Source of the DNA: Aquisphaera insulae
GTDB taxonomy: Bacteria; Planctomycetota; Planctomycetia; Isosphaerales; Isosphaeraceae
Assembly: GCF_011064615.1 (NCBI RefSeq)
Contig: NZ_JAALJH010000034.1
Location: 1-64,000, forward strand
Length of the DNA: 64,000 nucleotides
Direction: 5' to 3'
This document shows positions 54,567-62,491 of the stretch, piece by piece. Below the pieces are notes generated by a model. It was given only the letters and a program-made list of their open reading frames with translations, was not told the origin of the DNA and ran no database searches. Both the position numbers and the translations under genes were made by a program. Within the stretch, counting starts at the first letter, position 1, and every line of letters begins with the position of its first letter.

Positions 54567-56144
54567 ATGTTCAAGTCCTTGAAAATCGTGAGCCTGGCCG
54601 CCGCGGCGGCCGCGGCCATGCTGGGCGGGCTGGCACCGCCGGCGCGTGCGTCGTACTGCGGCGGCGGGTGCAACAGCGTCGCCCCGGCCCCCGTGGTGGC
54701 GACGCAGCTCAGCGTCGTCACCCTGACGCCGCAGGTGGAGACCGTCTACCGGACCGTGTATGAGACGGTCTACGAGGCCGAGCCCACCACCGTGATGGAG
54801 ACCCGCTACCGCACGGCCTACCAGACCGAGAACTACACGGTCCAGCGGCCTGTGTGGGAGACCTCCTTCGTCGATCGCAAGTACACCGTGATGAAGCCGG
54901 TGTACCAGACGGAGAACCGCGAGCGCCGCTACACGGTGCAGCGCCCCGTCTACCAGACGGAACGCCGCGAGCGCCGCTACACGGTGCAGCGCCCCGTCTA
55001 CCAGACCGTCAACACCGAGCGGCGTTATACCGTCATGAAGCCCGTCGTCAAGACGCAGCAGATGGAACGCCGCTACGCCGTGATGAAGCCGGTGTACCAG
55101 ACGGAGAACCGAGAGCGCCGCTACACCGTCCAGCGTCCGGTGTACCAGACGGAGAACCGCGAGCGCCGCTACACCGTCCAGCGTCCGGTCTACCAGACGG
55201 AGAACCGCGAGCGCCGCTACACCGTGATGAAGCCGGTCACGGAGACGACGATGGTGGAGCAGCCCTACACGGTCTGCCGCCCCGTCACCACCGTCCGGCA
55301 GGAGACGGTAGAATGCGGCTACTATGAAAGGCAGTACACGACGATCCCCGGCCCGGTGGTGGAGCGTCAGGTGAGGGTGCCGGTCGAGGAATGCGACGCT
55401 TGCGGAGAGGCGCCTCGTCGGGGGCTCTTCGGCTGCCTGAAGTGCAAGAAGAAGGTCACCGCCACGGTCGCCGTGCAGTGCCCCCCTCGCACGGTCAGCC
55501 AGCGGGTCTTCGTCTCCCGGCCGGTCACCCGCGACGTCACCGAAACGACCTATGTCCGCGAAACCATGGTCCGTCAGGTCCCGGTCACTCGCTGTCGGAT
55601 GGTGGCGGAGGAGCGGGTGGAGCCCTATCAGGTGACCACCTGCCGGTACGTGGCGGAGGAGCGGGTGGAGCCGTACCAGGTCCAGACCTGCAAGATGGTG
55701 GCGGAGGAGCGGGTGGAGCCTTACCAGGTCCAGACCTGCAATTACGTCCGCGAGGAGCGGGTGGAGCCTTACGAGGTCCGCACCTGCGAGATGGTGGCCG
55801 AGGAGAAGGTCGAGTCCGTCCCGGTCACGACGTGCAGCTATGTCAGCGAGGAGCGGGTGGAGCCGTACGAGGTGCAGACCTGCCAGCTCGTCGCCGAGGA
55901 GCGCGTGGAGCCCTACCAGGTGACCACCTGCAGCTACGCCGCCGAGGAGCGAGTGGAGAAGGTGCCCGTGCGGACCTGCCGGATGGTCTCCGAGACCGCT
56001 TCGCGGCAAGTGCCGGTCTGCGTGGCGGAGCAGGTCCCCGTCACCGTCAATCGCGTCGTCGCCCGCCAGGTCGCCCGCACCGTGGCGGTCCAGCAGACCA
56101 CGGCGGTCCCTGTGGTCGTCCCGACCTGCCTCTCCTGCCAGTAG
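54567..56144 (+). CDS. YTV-repeat cell-wall protein
   Basis: 525 residues with a signal peptide (MFKSLKIVSLAAAAAAAMLG, cleaved near ARA). Two blocks of 16-residue repeats: the first (about 75-255) is of YTV type with unit ERRYTVQRPVYQTENR and eight or more copies, and the second (about 345-470) is of type VAEERVEPYQVTTC with about nine copies, each with one Cys. Between them is a Cys-rich linker (ECDACGE...LFGCLKCKKKV). YTV domains are characteristic of planctomycete cell-wall proteins, rich in Cys and Pro, where disulfides are thought to hold the proteinaceous wall. At DNA level both repeat blocks have a 48-bp period with near-identical units, so the copy number could vary by recombination. 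A terminator follows. Confidence 0.92.
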   Translation: MFKSLKIVSLAAAAAAAMLGGLAPPARASYCGGGCNSVAPAPVVATQLSVVTLTPQVETVYRTVYETVYEAEPTTVMETRYRTAYQTENYTVQRPVWETSFVDRKYTVMKPVYQTENRERRYTVQRPVYQTERRERRYTVQRPVYQTVNTERRYTVMKPVVKTQQMERRYAVMKPVYQTENRERRYTVQRPVYQTENRERRYTVQRPVYQTENRERRYTVMKPVTETTMVEQPYTVCRPVTTVRQETVECGYYERQYTTIPGPVVERQVRVPVEECDACGEAPRRGLFGCLKCKKKVTATVAVQCPPRTVSQRVFVSRPVTRDVTETTYVRETMVRQVPVTRCRMVAEERVEPYQVTTCRYVAEERVEPYQVQTCKMVAEERVEPYQVQTCNYVREERVEPYEVRTCEMVAEEKVESVPVTTCSYVSEERVEPYEVQTCQLVAEERVEPYQVTTCSYAAEERVEKVPVRTCRMVSETASRQVPVCVAEQVPVTVNRVVARQVARTVAVQQTTAVPVVVPTCLSCQ

Positions 56145-56179
56145 CTCCCAATCCCCGAGATCGACAACCCGAAATGAGA

Positions 56180-56214
56180 AGAGCCCGCCGGATCCAGGCG
56201 ATCCGGCGGGCTCT
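56180..56214. terminator. Bidirectional terminator
   Basis: A perfect 15-bp stem (AGAGCCCGCCGGATC with GATCCGGCGGGCTCT) around a 5-nt loop, between the convergent YTV and lipoprotein-like genes. A T-rich patch lies on each side (CTTGCT on plus, TTCTCATTTC on minus). Confidence 0.85.
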
Positions 56215-56252
56215 CTTGCTAGTTCCCGACCAGCCCGCCCCAAGGCGGTCGC

Positions 56253-56738
56253 TCAGGCCTTGGGCTCGCTGCGAAGATCAATCTGGATCCAGCGGGAGTT
56301 CCGCTCCACTTTGGCCCAGATCCCGGACTGCTCGGCGCTATAGAACCGGTCGGGGAGTTCCACAGCCGTCGCCGTCGCGGCCCTGCCCTCTCGCTGATCT
56401 CCTTCTTCGGCGTTCCGCGAGCCGGGCCGCTTGCGGAGGAAGATGTTGTAGACTCCCGGCGCCAGGCTATCGTCATGCAAGCAGGCCGAAACGGCAAAAT
56501 TGCCTTCGGCGTCGGTGACGGCCATCCCCCAATTGTCGTATTTCGCGTCCTTGGGGGTGAAGACGATCATCTGATTCGTGAGCGCCTGGCCGTTGTAGGT
56601 GATGCGGCCGGCGAATTTCGGGGCGACCGGCCCGGCGGACGAGGTTCCGCACCCCGGGGTTGCCAGGGCACCAACCATCATCGCACCAGCCAGTGCGAGC
56701 GAGGCGCCCAGGGGGGCGCGGGCCATGAGACCGTTCAT
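56253..56738 (-). CDS. Small exported lipoprotein-like protein with transthyretin/carboxypeptidase-regulatory-like domain
   Basis: 161 residues from an ATG with GGGAGGAAG upstream. It has a hydrophobic N-terminus ending ALATPGCG with a possible lipobox Cys at about residue 30. Residues 40-110 carry the pattern KFAGRITYNGQALTNQMIVF...GMAVTDAEGNFAVSA, seen in the many planctomycete proteins with a carboxypeptidase-regulatory/transthyretin-like fold. The C-terminus continues with ELPDRFYSAEQSGIWAKV. It is probably a cell-envelope protein of unknown function. It converges with the YTV gene across a strong terminator. Confidence 0.75.
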   Translation of the reverse strand: MNGLMARAPLGASLALAGAMMVGALATPGCGTSSAGPVAPKFAGRITYNGQALTNQMIVFTPKDAKYDNWGMAVTDAEGNFAVSACLHDDSLAPGVYNIFLRKRPGSRNAEEGDQREGRAATATAVELPDRFYSAEQSGIWAKVERNSRWIQIDLRSEPKA

Positions 56739-57402
56739 GCGTCTTCCTCCCGCCCGGTCGACTGGAGAGGTGCCTTCGAGCGTCCGCTCGACAGACGCGA
56801 GCGAGCGGGAATGCACGGGTGTCAACCGGGCTTCGTCTCGGATTTCGAGGTCGTACGTTTTCGACCGGCTCTGGTTCCGCGAGAGGCATCCGGCCTCCGA
56901 CGGCACCCGCCCTGGCGCATGCAGAAACGATCCGGCCGCACGCGGGACGACGACGAAACGATCGGCGGGTGGAGGAACGTTCTCCTCCGCGCGCCCGGGG
57001 ACCCACTCGCCGGCCGCTCCCGGATCTTTGCACAACCTCTCCTAAACCTTACGGAGGATTTCCCCCCCGGTCAAGTCGCAAAACGTCCAGGCTGGGGAGG
57101 ATGTTTCGATCTTTCGGCGCGGGCCTCGCCTCCCGGTCCCTGTTATGCTGAATGCGCGGCTCGCAACGCCCATGATCTCGCTGAGGAAGTTGTGGACGTG
57201 GCTGGAGCCGGGCACCTTGGCGACGACACCAGAGTCGGCGGGGCCAGGCTCGTCGAATTCCCTTCCCAGGGCGCCTCCCGGGTCAGCTACTGAGGACCTG
57301 ACCGGCGGATCGAAGGGAGCCCATCCTGGACATCGGCCCGCGGAGGCCATCGTCGGCCCCTCCCCGGTCGTCATCCGTCTCGCTGTCCGGAGTGAATGAT
57401 CG
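56739..57402. other. Divergent intergenic region
   Basis: A 664-bp region between the lipoprotein-like gene (minus) and the EF-hand esterase (plus). It includes a TTATGCT box near 57144 (possible -10 for the plus gene), but no coding frame or RNA gene is convincing. Confidence 0.4.
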
Positions 57403-58566
57403 ATGAGATGCAGAACCAGCCTCGGGGCGTCGCTCCTTTCCATCGGCCTGCTTTACGCCCCGGCGGCGACGGCCCAGCCGCCGGGTGGAGCGGGGAACGG
57501 GAGCATGTTCGACCGGCTCGACAAGAACCAGGACGGCAAGCTGACGAAGGAGGAGTTTCCGGAGTTCCTCCGCGGCGGTTTCAAGGCGGTCGACACGAAC
57601 GGTGACGGTTCCGTCTCCCGCCAGGAGGACGCCGCCTTCCAGAAGAAGTTGTTGCAGGGAGGACCGGGAGCCGGCGGATTCGGCCGGCTGAACGTCTCGG
57701 CCACGGTCAAGATTGAGAAGGAGATCGCCTATGCCGGTACGACTGACCCGCGGCAGAAGCTGGATCTCTACCTGCCCAGGGAGCCGAAGGGGACGGGGCC
57801 GCTGCCGGTGGTCGTGAACATCCACGGGGGCGCCTGGATGGGAGGCGACAAGAGCATGGGCGTGGACGAGCTCCTGCCCCTGGTCGCCAGCGGCGAATAT
57901 GCGGTCGCCTCCATCAACTACCGGCTCAGCGGACAGGCGATCTGGCCGGCGCAGGTCCACGACTGCAAGGCGGCGATTCGCTGGGTTCGGGCCAATGCGG
58001 CGAAGTACCACATCGACGCCGACCGCATCGGCGTGATCGGCGCCTCAGCCGGTGGGCACCTCGTGGCGATGCTCGGCGCCAGCGGCAAGGCCGCGGGCCT
58101 GGAAGGTGAGATCGGCCCGCACAAGGGGGTGAGTACGACGATCCGATGCGTGGTCGATGAGTTCGGCCCGTCCGACCTCCACGCCATGGGAGGTAGCCAT
58201 GACGCGGCGAACTCGCCGGAATCGAGGCTCATCGGGGCAACCGTGCCCGAGAACAAGGACCGGGCCCGGGCCGCCTCGCCGGTCACCTATGTGACGAAGG
58301 AGACGCCGCCGTTCCTGATCTTCCACGGGACGAAGGACCCCGTGGTCCCCTTCAACCAGTCGGAGCGGATGGCCGCGGCTCTCCGGGCGGCGGACGTGCC
58401 CGTACTCTTCGTCCACGTCGTGGGCGCGGGGCATGGCGGGTTCCGCAACCCGGAGGTCGGCCGTCGTGTCCGCCGGTTTTTCGACCGGAATCTCCGGGGC
58501 CAGGACGTGGGAACGATCTCGGAGGAGCCGATCCCCAACGACTCCCCGGCGGCCGGCAAATCCTGA
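57403..58566 (+). CDS. Exported EF-hand/alpha-beta-hydrolase fusion (BD-FAE-like esterase)
   Basis: 387 residues with a signal peptide (SLGASLLSIGLLYAPAATA). Two EF-hand loops (about 44-55, DKNQDGKLTKEE; about 65-76, DTNGDGSVSRQE) precede an esterase domain (100-365) with HGGAW oxyanion motif, GASAGGH nucleophile elbow, HGTKDPVVP acid region and GAGHGGF histidine. Ca2+ may stabilise or regulate it; such EF-hand/esterase joints are frequent in planctomycetes. It is probably a periplasmic polysaccharide esterase; the substrate is unknown. A CGGAG site about ten bases ahead supports the start. It ends 33 bp from convergent macB. Confidence 0.85.
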   Translation: MRCRTSLGASLLSIGLLYAPAATAQPPGGAGNGSMFDRLDKNQDGKLTKEEFPEFLRGGFKAVDTNGDGSVSRQEDAAFQKKLLQGGPGAGGFGRLNVSATVKIEKEIAYAGTTDPRQKLDLYLPREPKGTGPLPVVVNIHGGAWMGGDKSMGVDELLPLVASGEYAVASINYRLSGQAIWPAQVHDCKAAIRWVRANAAKYHIDADRIGVIGASAGGHLVAMLGASGKAAGLEGEIGPHKGVSTTIRCVVDEFGPSDLHAMGGSHDAANSPESRLIGATVPENKDRARAASPVTYVTKETPPFLIFHGTKDPVVPFNQSERMAAALRAADVPVLFVHVVGAGHGGFRNPEVGRRVRRFFDRNLRGQDVGTISEEPIPNDSPAAGKS

Positions 58567-58599
58567 TTGCCGACCGCTACGGGGCTGATGGTCGGATCG

Positions 58600-60849
58600 T
58601 CACTCGAACCGGAGCGCCTCGATCGGATCCAGCCGCGAGGCCTTCCAGGCCGGATAGTAGCCGAAGATCATGCCGATCGTCACCGAGACGGAGACACTTA
58701 CAATCACCGCGAGGGTGGAAGGCTCGGTCGGCCAGAGGGCGAGCAGCCGGACCACGGTCGAGGCGGAACGCCCCAACGCGATGCCCACCGCGCCGCCCAG
58801 GATGCAGAGCACGACCGACTCGACCAGGAACTGGCGAAGGATGTCGCTGGACCGCGCGCCGACGGCCATCCGCAGCCCGATCTCGCGGTATCGCTCGGTC
58901 ACCGAGACGAGCATGATGTTCATGATCCCGATCCCCCCCACCAGCAGCGAGATGAGCGCCACGCAGAGCAAGAGGCCGGCGACGAGACCGACCGTCCCCT
59001 TCACGGCGCCGACGACCTCGGTGAAGTCGCGGACGGAGAAATCATTGGGCTCGCCGTCCTTGATCCGGTGGCTCTCGCGGAGGACGTTCTCGATCTGCTC
59101 CATCGCCGCGGGGATCTCCTCGGTGGACTCGGCCCGGACCAGGATCGAGTCCACGTTGGAGAGCCGCTGGAGGGTCGGCGTGTTGAGCATCTGGATGGCC
59201 GACTGGGTGGGGAACGGATCGGCCTGCCCGCGAGGGTAGCGGCGGGCCATCGCGGTGAGGTCATCGGCCGGGTTGAGATGCAGGGCGTCCTTCGTCGGCG
59301 ACCCCGTCGCGGCCGCCGCGCTGATGCGGTACTTCACGGTGGTCCACGGGGCGACGAGGATATCATCCTGGTCCTCGCCGATGATGTCCGCCCCCTTGCG
59401 GGCGAGGACGCCGATCACGCGGAGGGGGACGTCGCTGACGTGGACCTCGCGGCCGACCGGGGACTCCTTGCCGAAGAGCTCGCGCGCGATCGTGTGGCCG
59501 AGCAGGCAGACCATGCCGGAGCTCGAGACGTCCTCGTCGGTGAATGGCTCGCCCTCTTCCAGGTCCTCCCACTCGCGGACCCGCAGGTAGCCGGGCGTCG
59601 TGCCGATGAACGTGGCGGGGACCCAGTTGGCGCTGCCGCTGACGACCTGCCGGCGGGTGAAGACCAGCGGCGCGAGGCTGTCGATGCTCGGGCACTCCCG
59701 CTCGATGAGCTCCGCGTCCTCCGGCGTGAGGGTCTTGATCGACCCGGAGCCCAGGCTCACTCCATTCCGCGACGCGGCGCCGGCCTGGATGACGATGTTG
59801 TCCACGCCCGTCTTCGTGAGCAGCGCCCGGATGGCTGTCCAGGCCCCCTGCCCGATCTCCGCGATCGCCAGCAGCGAGCCGACCCCGATGATGATCCCCA
59901 GCGTCGTCAGCGCCGATCGCATGGCGTTGCGCCGGAGGGACCGGAACGACGTGGCGACGGTCCGAGACAGGAACCGTGCCTCGTCGATGAGCCCGGGACG
60001 TGGCGGCGTCGGCGCGGATCCGCCGGCCGTCTCCCGCTCGTCCGCGGGCGAGGTCTTCCGCAGGAATGGGGCCGGACGCAGGGGCGGAGCCTCCACGTCC
60101 ACGGGGGCGAGGATCGACGCGGGAACGCTCTCCACCATCGTCCCCGCCGGGACCTCCGTCTCCTCCACGCCGTCCTCGGAGATCCTCCCGTCGCGGACGC
60201 GGATGGTGCGGTCGGCGTGCGAGGCGACGCCCGCGTCGTGGGTCACCAGCAGGATCGTCAGGCCTTCCTGGCGGTTCAGCTCCTGGAAGAGCGCGAGGAT
60301 CTCCTCGCCCGTCCTCGAGTCAAGGTTGCCGGTCGGCTCGTCGGCGATCAGCAGGCTCCCCTGGTTCATCAGCGCCCGAGCGATTGCCACCCGCTGTTGC
60401 TCTCCGCCGGAGAGCCGGGAGGGCTCGTGGTCCATCCGGCCGGCCAGGCCCACTCGCTCGAGCAGTCGCTCCGCACGGGAACGACACTCCGCGGACGAGA
60501 GCCCGTGCGCGCCGTACAGCATCGGCAGCATGACGTTCTCGAGCGCGCTCATCCTCGGCAGCAGGTTGAAGCTCTGGAAGACGAAGCCGATCCGGCGGCT
60601 CCGCAGGAAGGCCCGGCGGATGTCGTCCAGGCCGGAGACATCCGCTCCCTCGAACCAGTAGTTCCCCCGCGTGGGCCGGTCCAGGAACCCGAGCAGGTTG
60701 ATGAGCGTCGTCTTGCCCGACCCGGACGCCCCCATGAGGGCCACCATCTCCCCCTCGCGGATCGTCAGCGACACCCCCTTCAGCACCGGCACGGGCACGT
60801 CGCCGCGGAGGTACTCCTTGCAGATCGTCTCGAGCCGGATCACTTCCAC
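58600..60849 (-). CDS. macB: MacB-type ABC transporter (ATPase fused to permease)
   Basis: 749 residues. The N-terminal ATPase (1-235) has Walker A GASGSGKT (40-47), signature LSGGEQQ (146-152) and Walker B LLIADEPT. A linker (240-310) leads to the first membrane helix, a periplasmic MacB-core region (about 330-560) and three C-terminal FtsX-type segments (e.g. VAGLLLCVALISLLVGGIGI). MacB exports antibiotics, toxins or peptides with MacA and an outer-membrane channel. The linker of about 75 residues is longer than usual. It is downstream of macA on the same strand but separated from it by a 331-bp repeat-bearing gap. No TolC-like gene is seen. Confidence 0.92.
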   Translation of the reverse strand: MEVIRLETICKEYLRGDVPVPVLKGVSLTIREGEMVALMGASGSGKTTLINLLGFLDRPTRGNYWFEGADVSGLDDIRRAFLRSRRIGFVFQSFNLLPRMSALENVMLPMLYGAHGLSSAECRSRAERLLERVGLAGRMDHEPSRLSGGEQQRVAIARALMNQGSLLIADEPTGNLDSRTGEEILALFQELNRQEGLTILLVTHDAGVASHADRTIRVRDGRISEDGVEETEVPAGTMVESVPASILAPVDVEAPPLRPAPFLRKTSPADERETAGGSAPTPPRPGLIDEARFLSRTVATSFRSLRRNAMRSALTTLGIIIGVGSLLAIAEIGQGAWTAIRALLTKTGVDNIVIQAGAASRNGVSLGSGSIKTLTPEDAELIERECPSIDSLAPLVFTRRQVVSGSANWVPATFIGTTPGYLRVREWEDLEEGEPFTDEDVSSSGMVCLLGHTIARELFGKESPVGREVHVSDVPLRVIGVLARKGADIIGEDQDDILVAPWTTVKYRISAAAATGSPTKDALHLNPADDLTAMARRYPRGQADPFPTQSAIQMLNTPTLQRLSNVDSILVRAESTEEIPAAMEQIENVLRESHRIKDGEPNDFSVRDFTEVVGAVKGTVGLVAGLLLCVALISLLVGGIGIMNIMLVSVTERYREIGLRMAVGARSSDILRQFLVESVVLCILGGAVGIALGRSASTVVRLLALWPTEPSTLAVIVSVSVSVTIGMIFGYYPAWKASRLDPIEALRFE

Positions 60850-60871
60850 GGATGCCTCACTGTCAAGCCAC

Positions 60872-61012
60872 GAACGGGGGAGTGACTACCACGGATGACA
60901 CGAATGGAAGACGACGAGATAGGGAACGGGGGAGTGACTACCACGGATGACACGAATGGAAGACGACGAGATAGGGAACGGGGGAGTGACTACCACGGAT
61001 GACACGGATTGC
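60872..61012. repeat. 52-bp tandem repeat, about 2.7 copies
   Basis: Copies start at 60872, 60924 and 60976, each beginning GAACGGGGGAGTGACTACCA and containing CGGATGACACGAATGG. The first two copies are identical; the third diverges at GGATTGCACGGATGG. It is not a CRISPR: there is no spacer-repeat alternation. Confidence 0.9.
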
Positions 61013-61130
61013 ACGGATGGTACACAAGGAAATCAATTGGAGATTTGAACTTGTTGTATAATATTTGTGTGTCGTTTCTTTCCTGTCTTTGCTGATCTTA
61101 TCCGCGTTATCCGAGCTATCCGTGGTGGTA
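60990..61130. repeat. Imperfect inverted repeat TACCACGGAT...ATCCGTGGTGGTA
   Basis: TACCACGGATGACACGGATTGCACGGAT (about 60990-61017) faces a degenerate complement ending ATCCGTGGTGGTA near 61129. It is not perfect, but it could fold into a long hairpin. It recalls small interspersed elements with CACGGAT units in planctomycetes (memory, not checked). Confidence 0.45.
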
Positions 61131-61180
61131 ACGCAATTTGGTCCTATTCGTTGTTCGTTGCGGTGTTCCCCGTCCGTGGT

Positions 61181-62491
61181 CTACTTCTTCTCCGTCCAGG
61201 TGTGCGGCAGGATGGAGAGCGCGTCCGTCCCGGTCTCGGCGTGGGTGGCGCCGGTGACGAGGTTCATGCCTTCCTTCAGGCCGCCGCCCCGGATCTCGGT
61301 GGAGGTCCCGTCGGTGAGGCCAAGCTCGACGGGGAGGGGGCGGACGTAGTCGCCCTCGCGGATCCAGAGGACCGGCTTCCTGTCCTGCTCGGCGTCGGCC
61401 CTCGCCTCGGTGCCCGCGGCGTGGTCCGCGGCGGTGGACTTGTTGGCCCGGGTGTTGCGGCGAGTGTACGAGCTGAGGTTGGCGCGTTCCTCCGGGACCA
61501 CGTTCTCGGGCCGCGGCTGCCACCGGAGCGCGGCGTTGGGCACGACGGGGACATCCTTGCGGGATTCGACCTCGAACTGGAGCCGGGCCGTGAGATAGGG
61601 CATCAGCTTGCCGCTCGTGTTGTCGAAGCTGACGACGACGGTGTACGTGACGACGTTCTGGTTCATGCTGGCGTTCAGGCGGATCTGCGTGACCTTCCCC
61701 TCGAAGCGGTCGTGGGGGAAGGCGCCCACGGTGAACGTCACGGGCTGGCCCTCGCGGATCGAGCCGATGTCCGTCTCGTTCACCGAGGACCAGATCTCCA
61801 TCCGCGAGAGGTCCTTGGCGATCAGGAACAGGCTCGGGGCGTTCAGGCTGGCGACGACGGTCTGGCCGATGTTGATCCGACGGTCCAGGATCACCCCCTT
61901 CACCGGCGACTTGATCGTCGTGTAGCCGAGGTTGACCGTGGCCTCCTGGAGGTCGGCCTTCGAGACGAGGAGCGCCCCCTCGGCGACCACCAGCGCGGCC
62001 TTCGCGGCCTCGAAGTTGGAGAGGGCCACGTCGTATTCCTGGGGGGCGATCATGCCGTTGCCGCGGGCCTTCAGCTTGCTCGCCCGCTCGTGCTCGCGCT
62101 CGGCCTGGCCGAGCTTGGCCCGGGCCTGGGCGATGTCGGCCTCGTCGCGGGCGACTCGGCCCTTGGCCTGCTCGACGCGCGCCTTGAACAGGGAGCTGTC
62201 CAGGCGGGCCAGGACGGTCCCCTGCTCCACCCGGGTCCCGTAGCTGACGGGCTTGGCGGCGTCGGAGGGATCCGAGCCGAAGCTCTCGATCATCCCCGCG
62301 ACCTGGGCGCCGACGTCCACGACCTCCTCGGGCTCGATCGTGCCCGTGGCGTTGATCGTCGTCTTCAGGTCTCCGCGGCGGACGGTCACGGTCCGATACG
62401 TCACACGCGAGGTCCGCGCGTCGGCCCAGTACCAGAGGCCGAGGGCGCCGGCCGCCCAGAGCGTGGCGATCCCGAGGAGTAGCTTCTTCAT
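61181..62491 (-). CDS. macA: MacA-type periplasmic adaptor (HlyD/RND adaptor family)
   Basis: 436 residues; the start at 62491 overlaps the upstream stop (ATGA) and begins MKKLLLGIATLWAAGALGLW, one N-terminal membrane anchor. The adaptor pattern follows: TVRRGDLKTTINATGTIEPEEVVDVGAQVAG (first lipoyl half), a coiled coil (about 95-160, KGRVARDEADIAQARAKLGQ), and the second lipoyl half plus beta-barrel (TTIKSPVKGVILDRRINIGQ, VTQIRLNASMNQNVVTYTVV). The C-terminal region is extended and rather hydrophilic (NVVPEERANLSSYTRRNTRA). It links an inner-membrane ABC pump to an outer-membrane channel. Confidence 0.92.
   Translation of the reverse strand: MKKLLLGIATLWAAGALGLWYWADARTSRVTYRTVTVRRGDLKTTINATGTIEPEEVVDVGAQVAGMIESFGSDPSDAAKPVSYGTRVEQGTVLARLDSSLFKARVEQAKGRVARDEADIAQARAKLGQAEREHERASKLKARGNGMIAPQEYDVALSNFEAAKAALVVAEGALLVSKADLQEATVNLGYTTIKSPVKGVILDRRINIGQTVVASLNAPSLFLIAKDLSRMEIWSSVNETDIGSIREGQPVTFTVGAFPHDRFEGKVTQIRLNASMNQNVVTYTVVVSFDNTSGKLMPYLTARLQFEVESRKDVPVVPNAALRWQPRPENVVPEERANLSSYTRRNTRANKSTAADHAAGTEARADAEQDRKPVLWIREGDYVRPLPVELGLTDGTSTEIRGGGLKEGMNLVTGATHAETGTDALSILPHTWTEKK

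Larger units (their letters stand above)
60850..61180. other. Intergenic gap between macA and macB holding repeats
   Basis: Besides the 52-bp tandem repeat at its left side, it holds an A/T-rich stretch (61030-61090) and an inverted partner of the repeat core (TATCCGTGGTGGTA near 61117). No gene is seen; frames crossing it run into macA antisense. Confidence 0.6.

Noticed and set aside
55091-55235. CRISPR or intergenic repeat
   Set aside because: The 48-bp repeats are in frame inside the YTV coding sequence.
58567-60885. A 772-codon plus-strand frame over macB
   Set aside because: It is the antisense shadow of macB, whose Walker A, signature and permease segments are clear. The shadow has no motif.
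60872-61012. CRISPR array
   Set aside because: The units are direct tandem copies without unique spacers, and no cas gene is present.
61067-62482. A 471-codon plus-strand frame over macA
   Set aside because: It is antisense to the MacA-type adaptor and shows only low-complexity composition.
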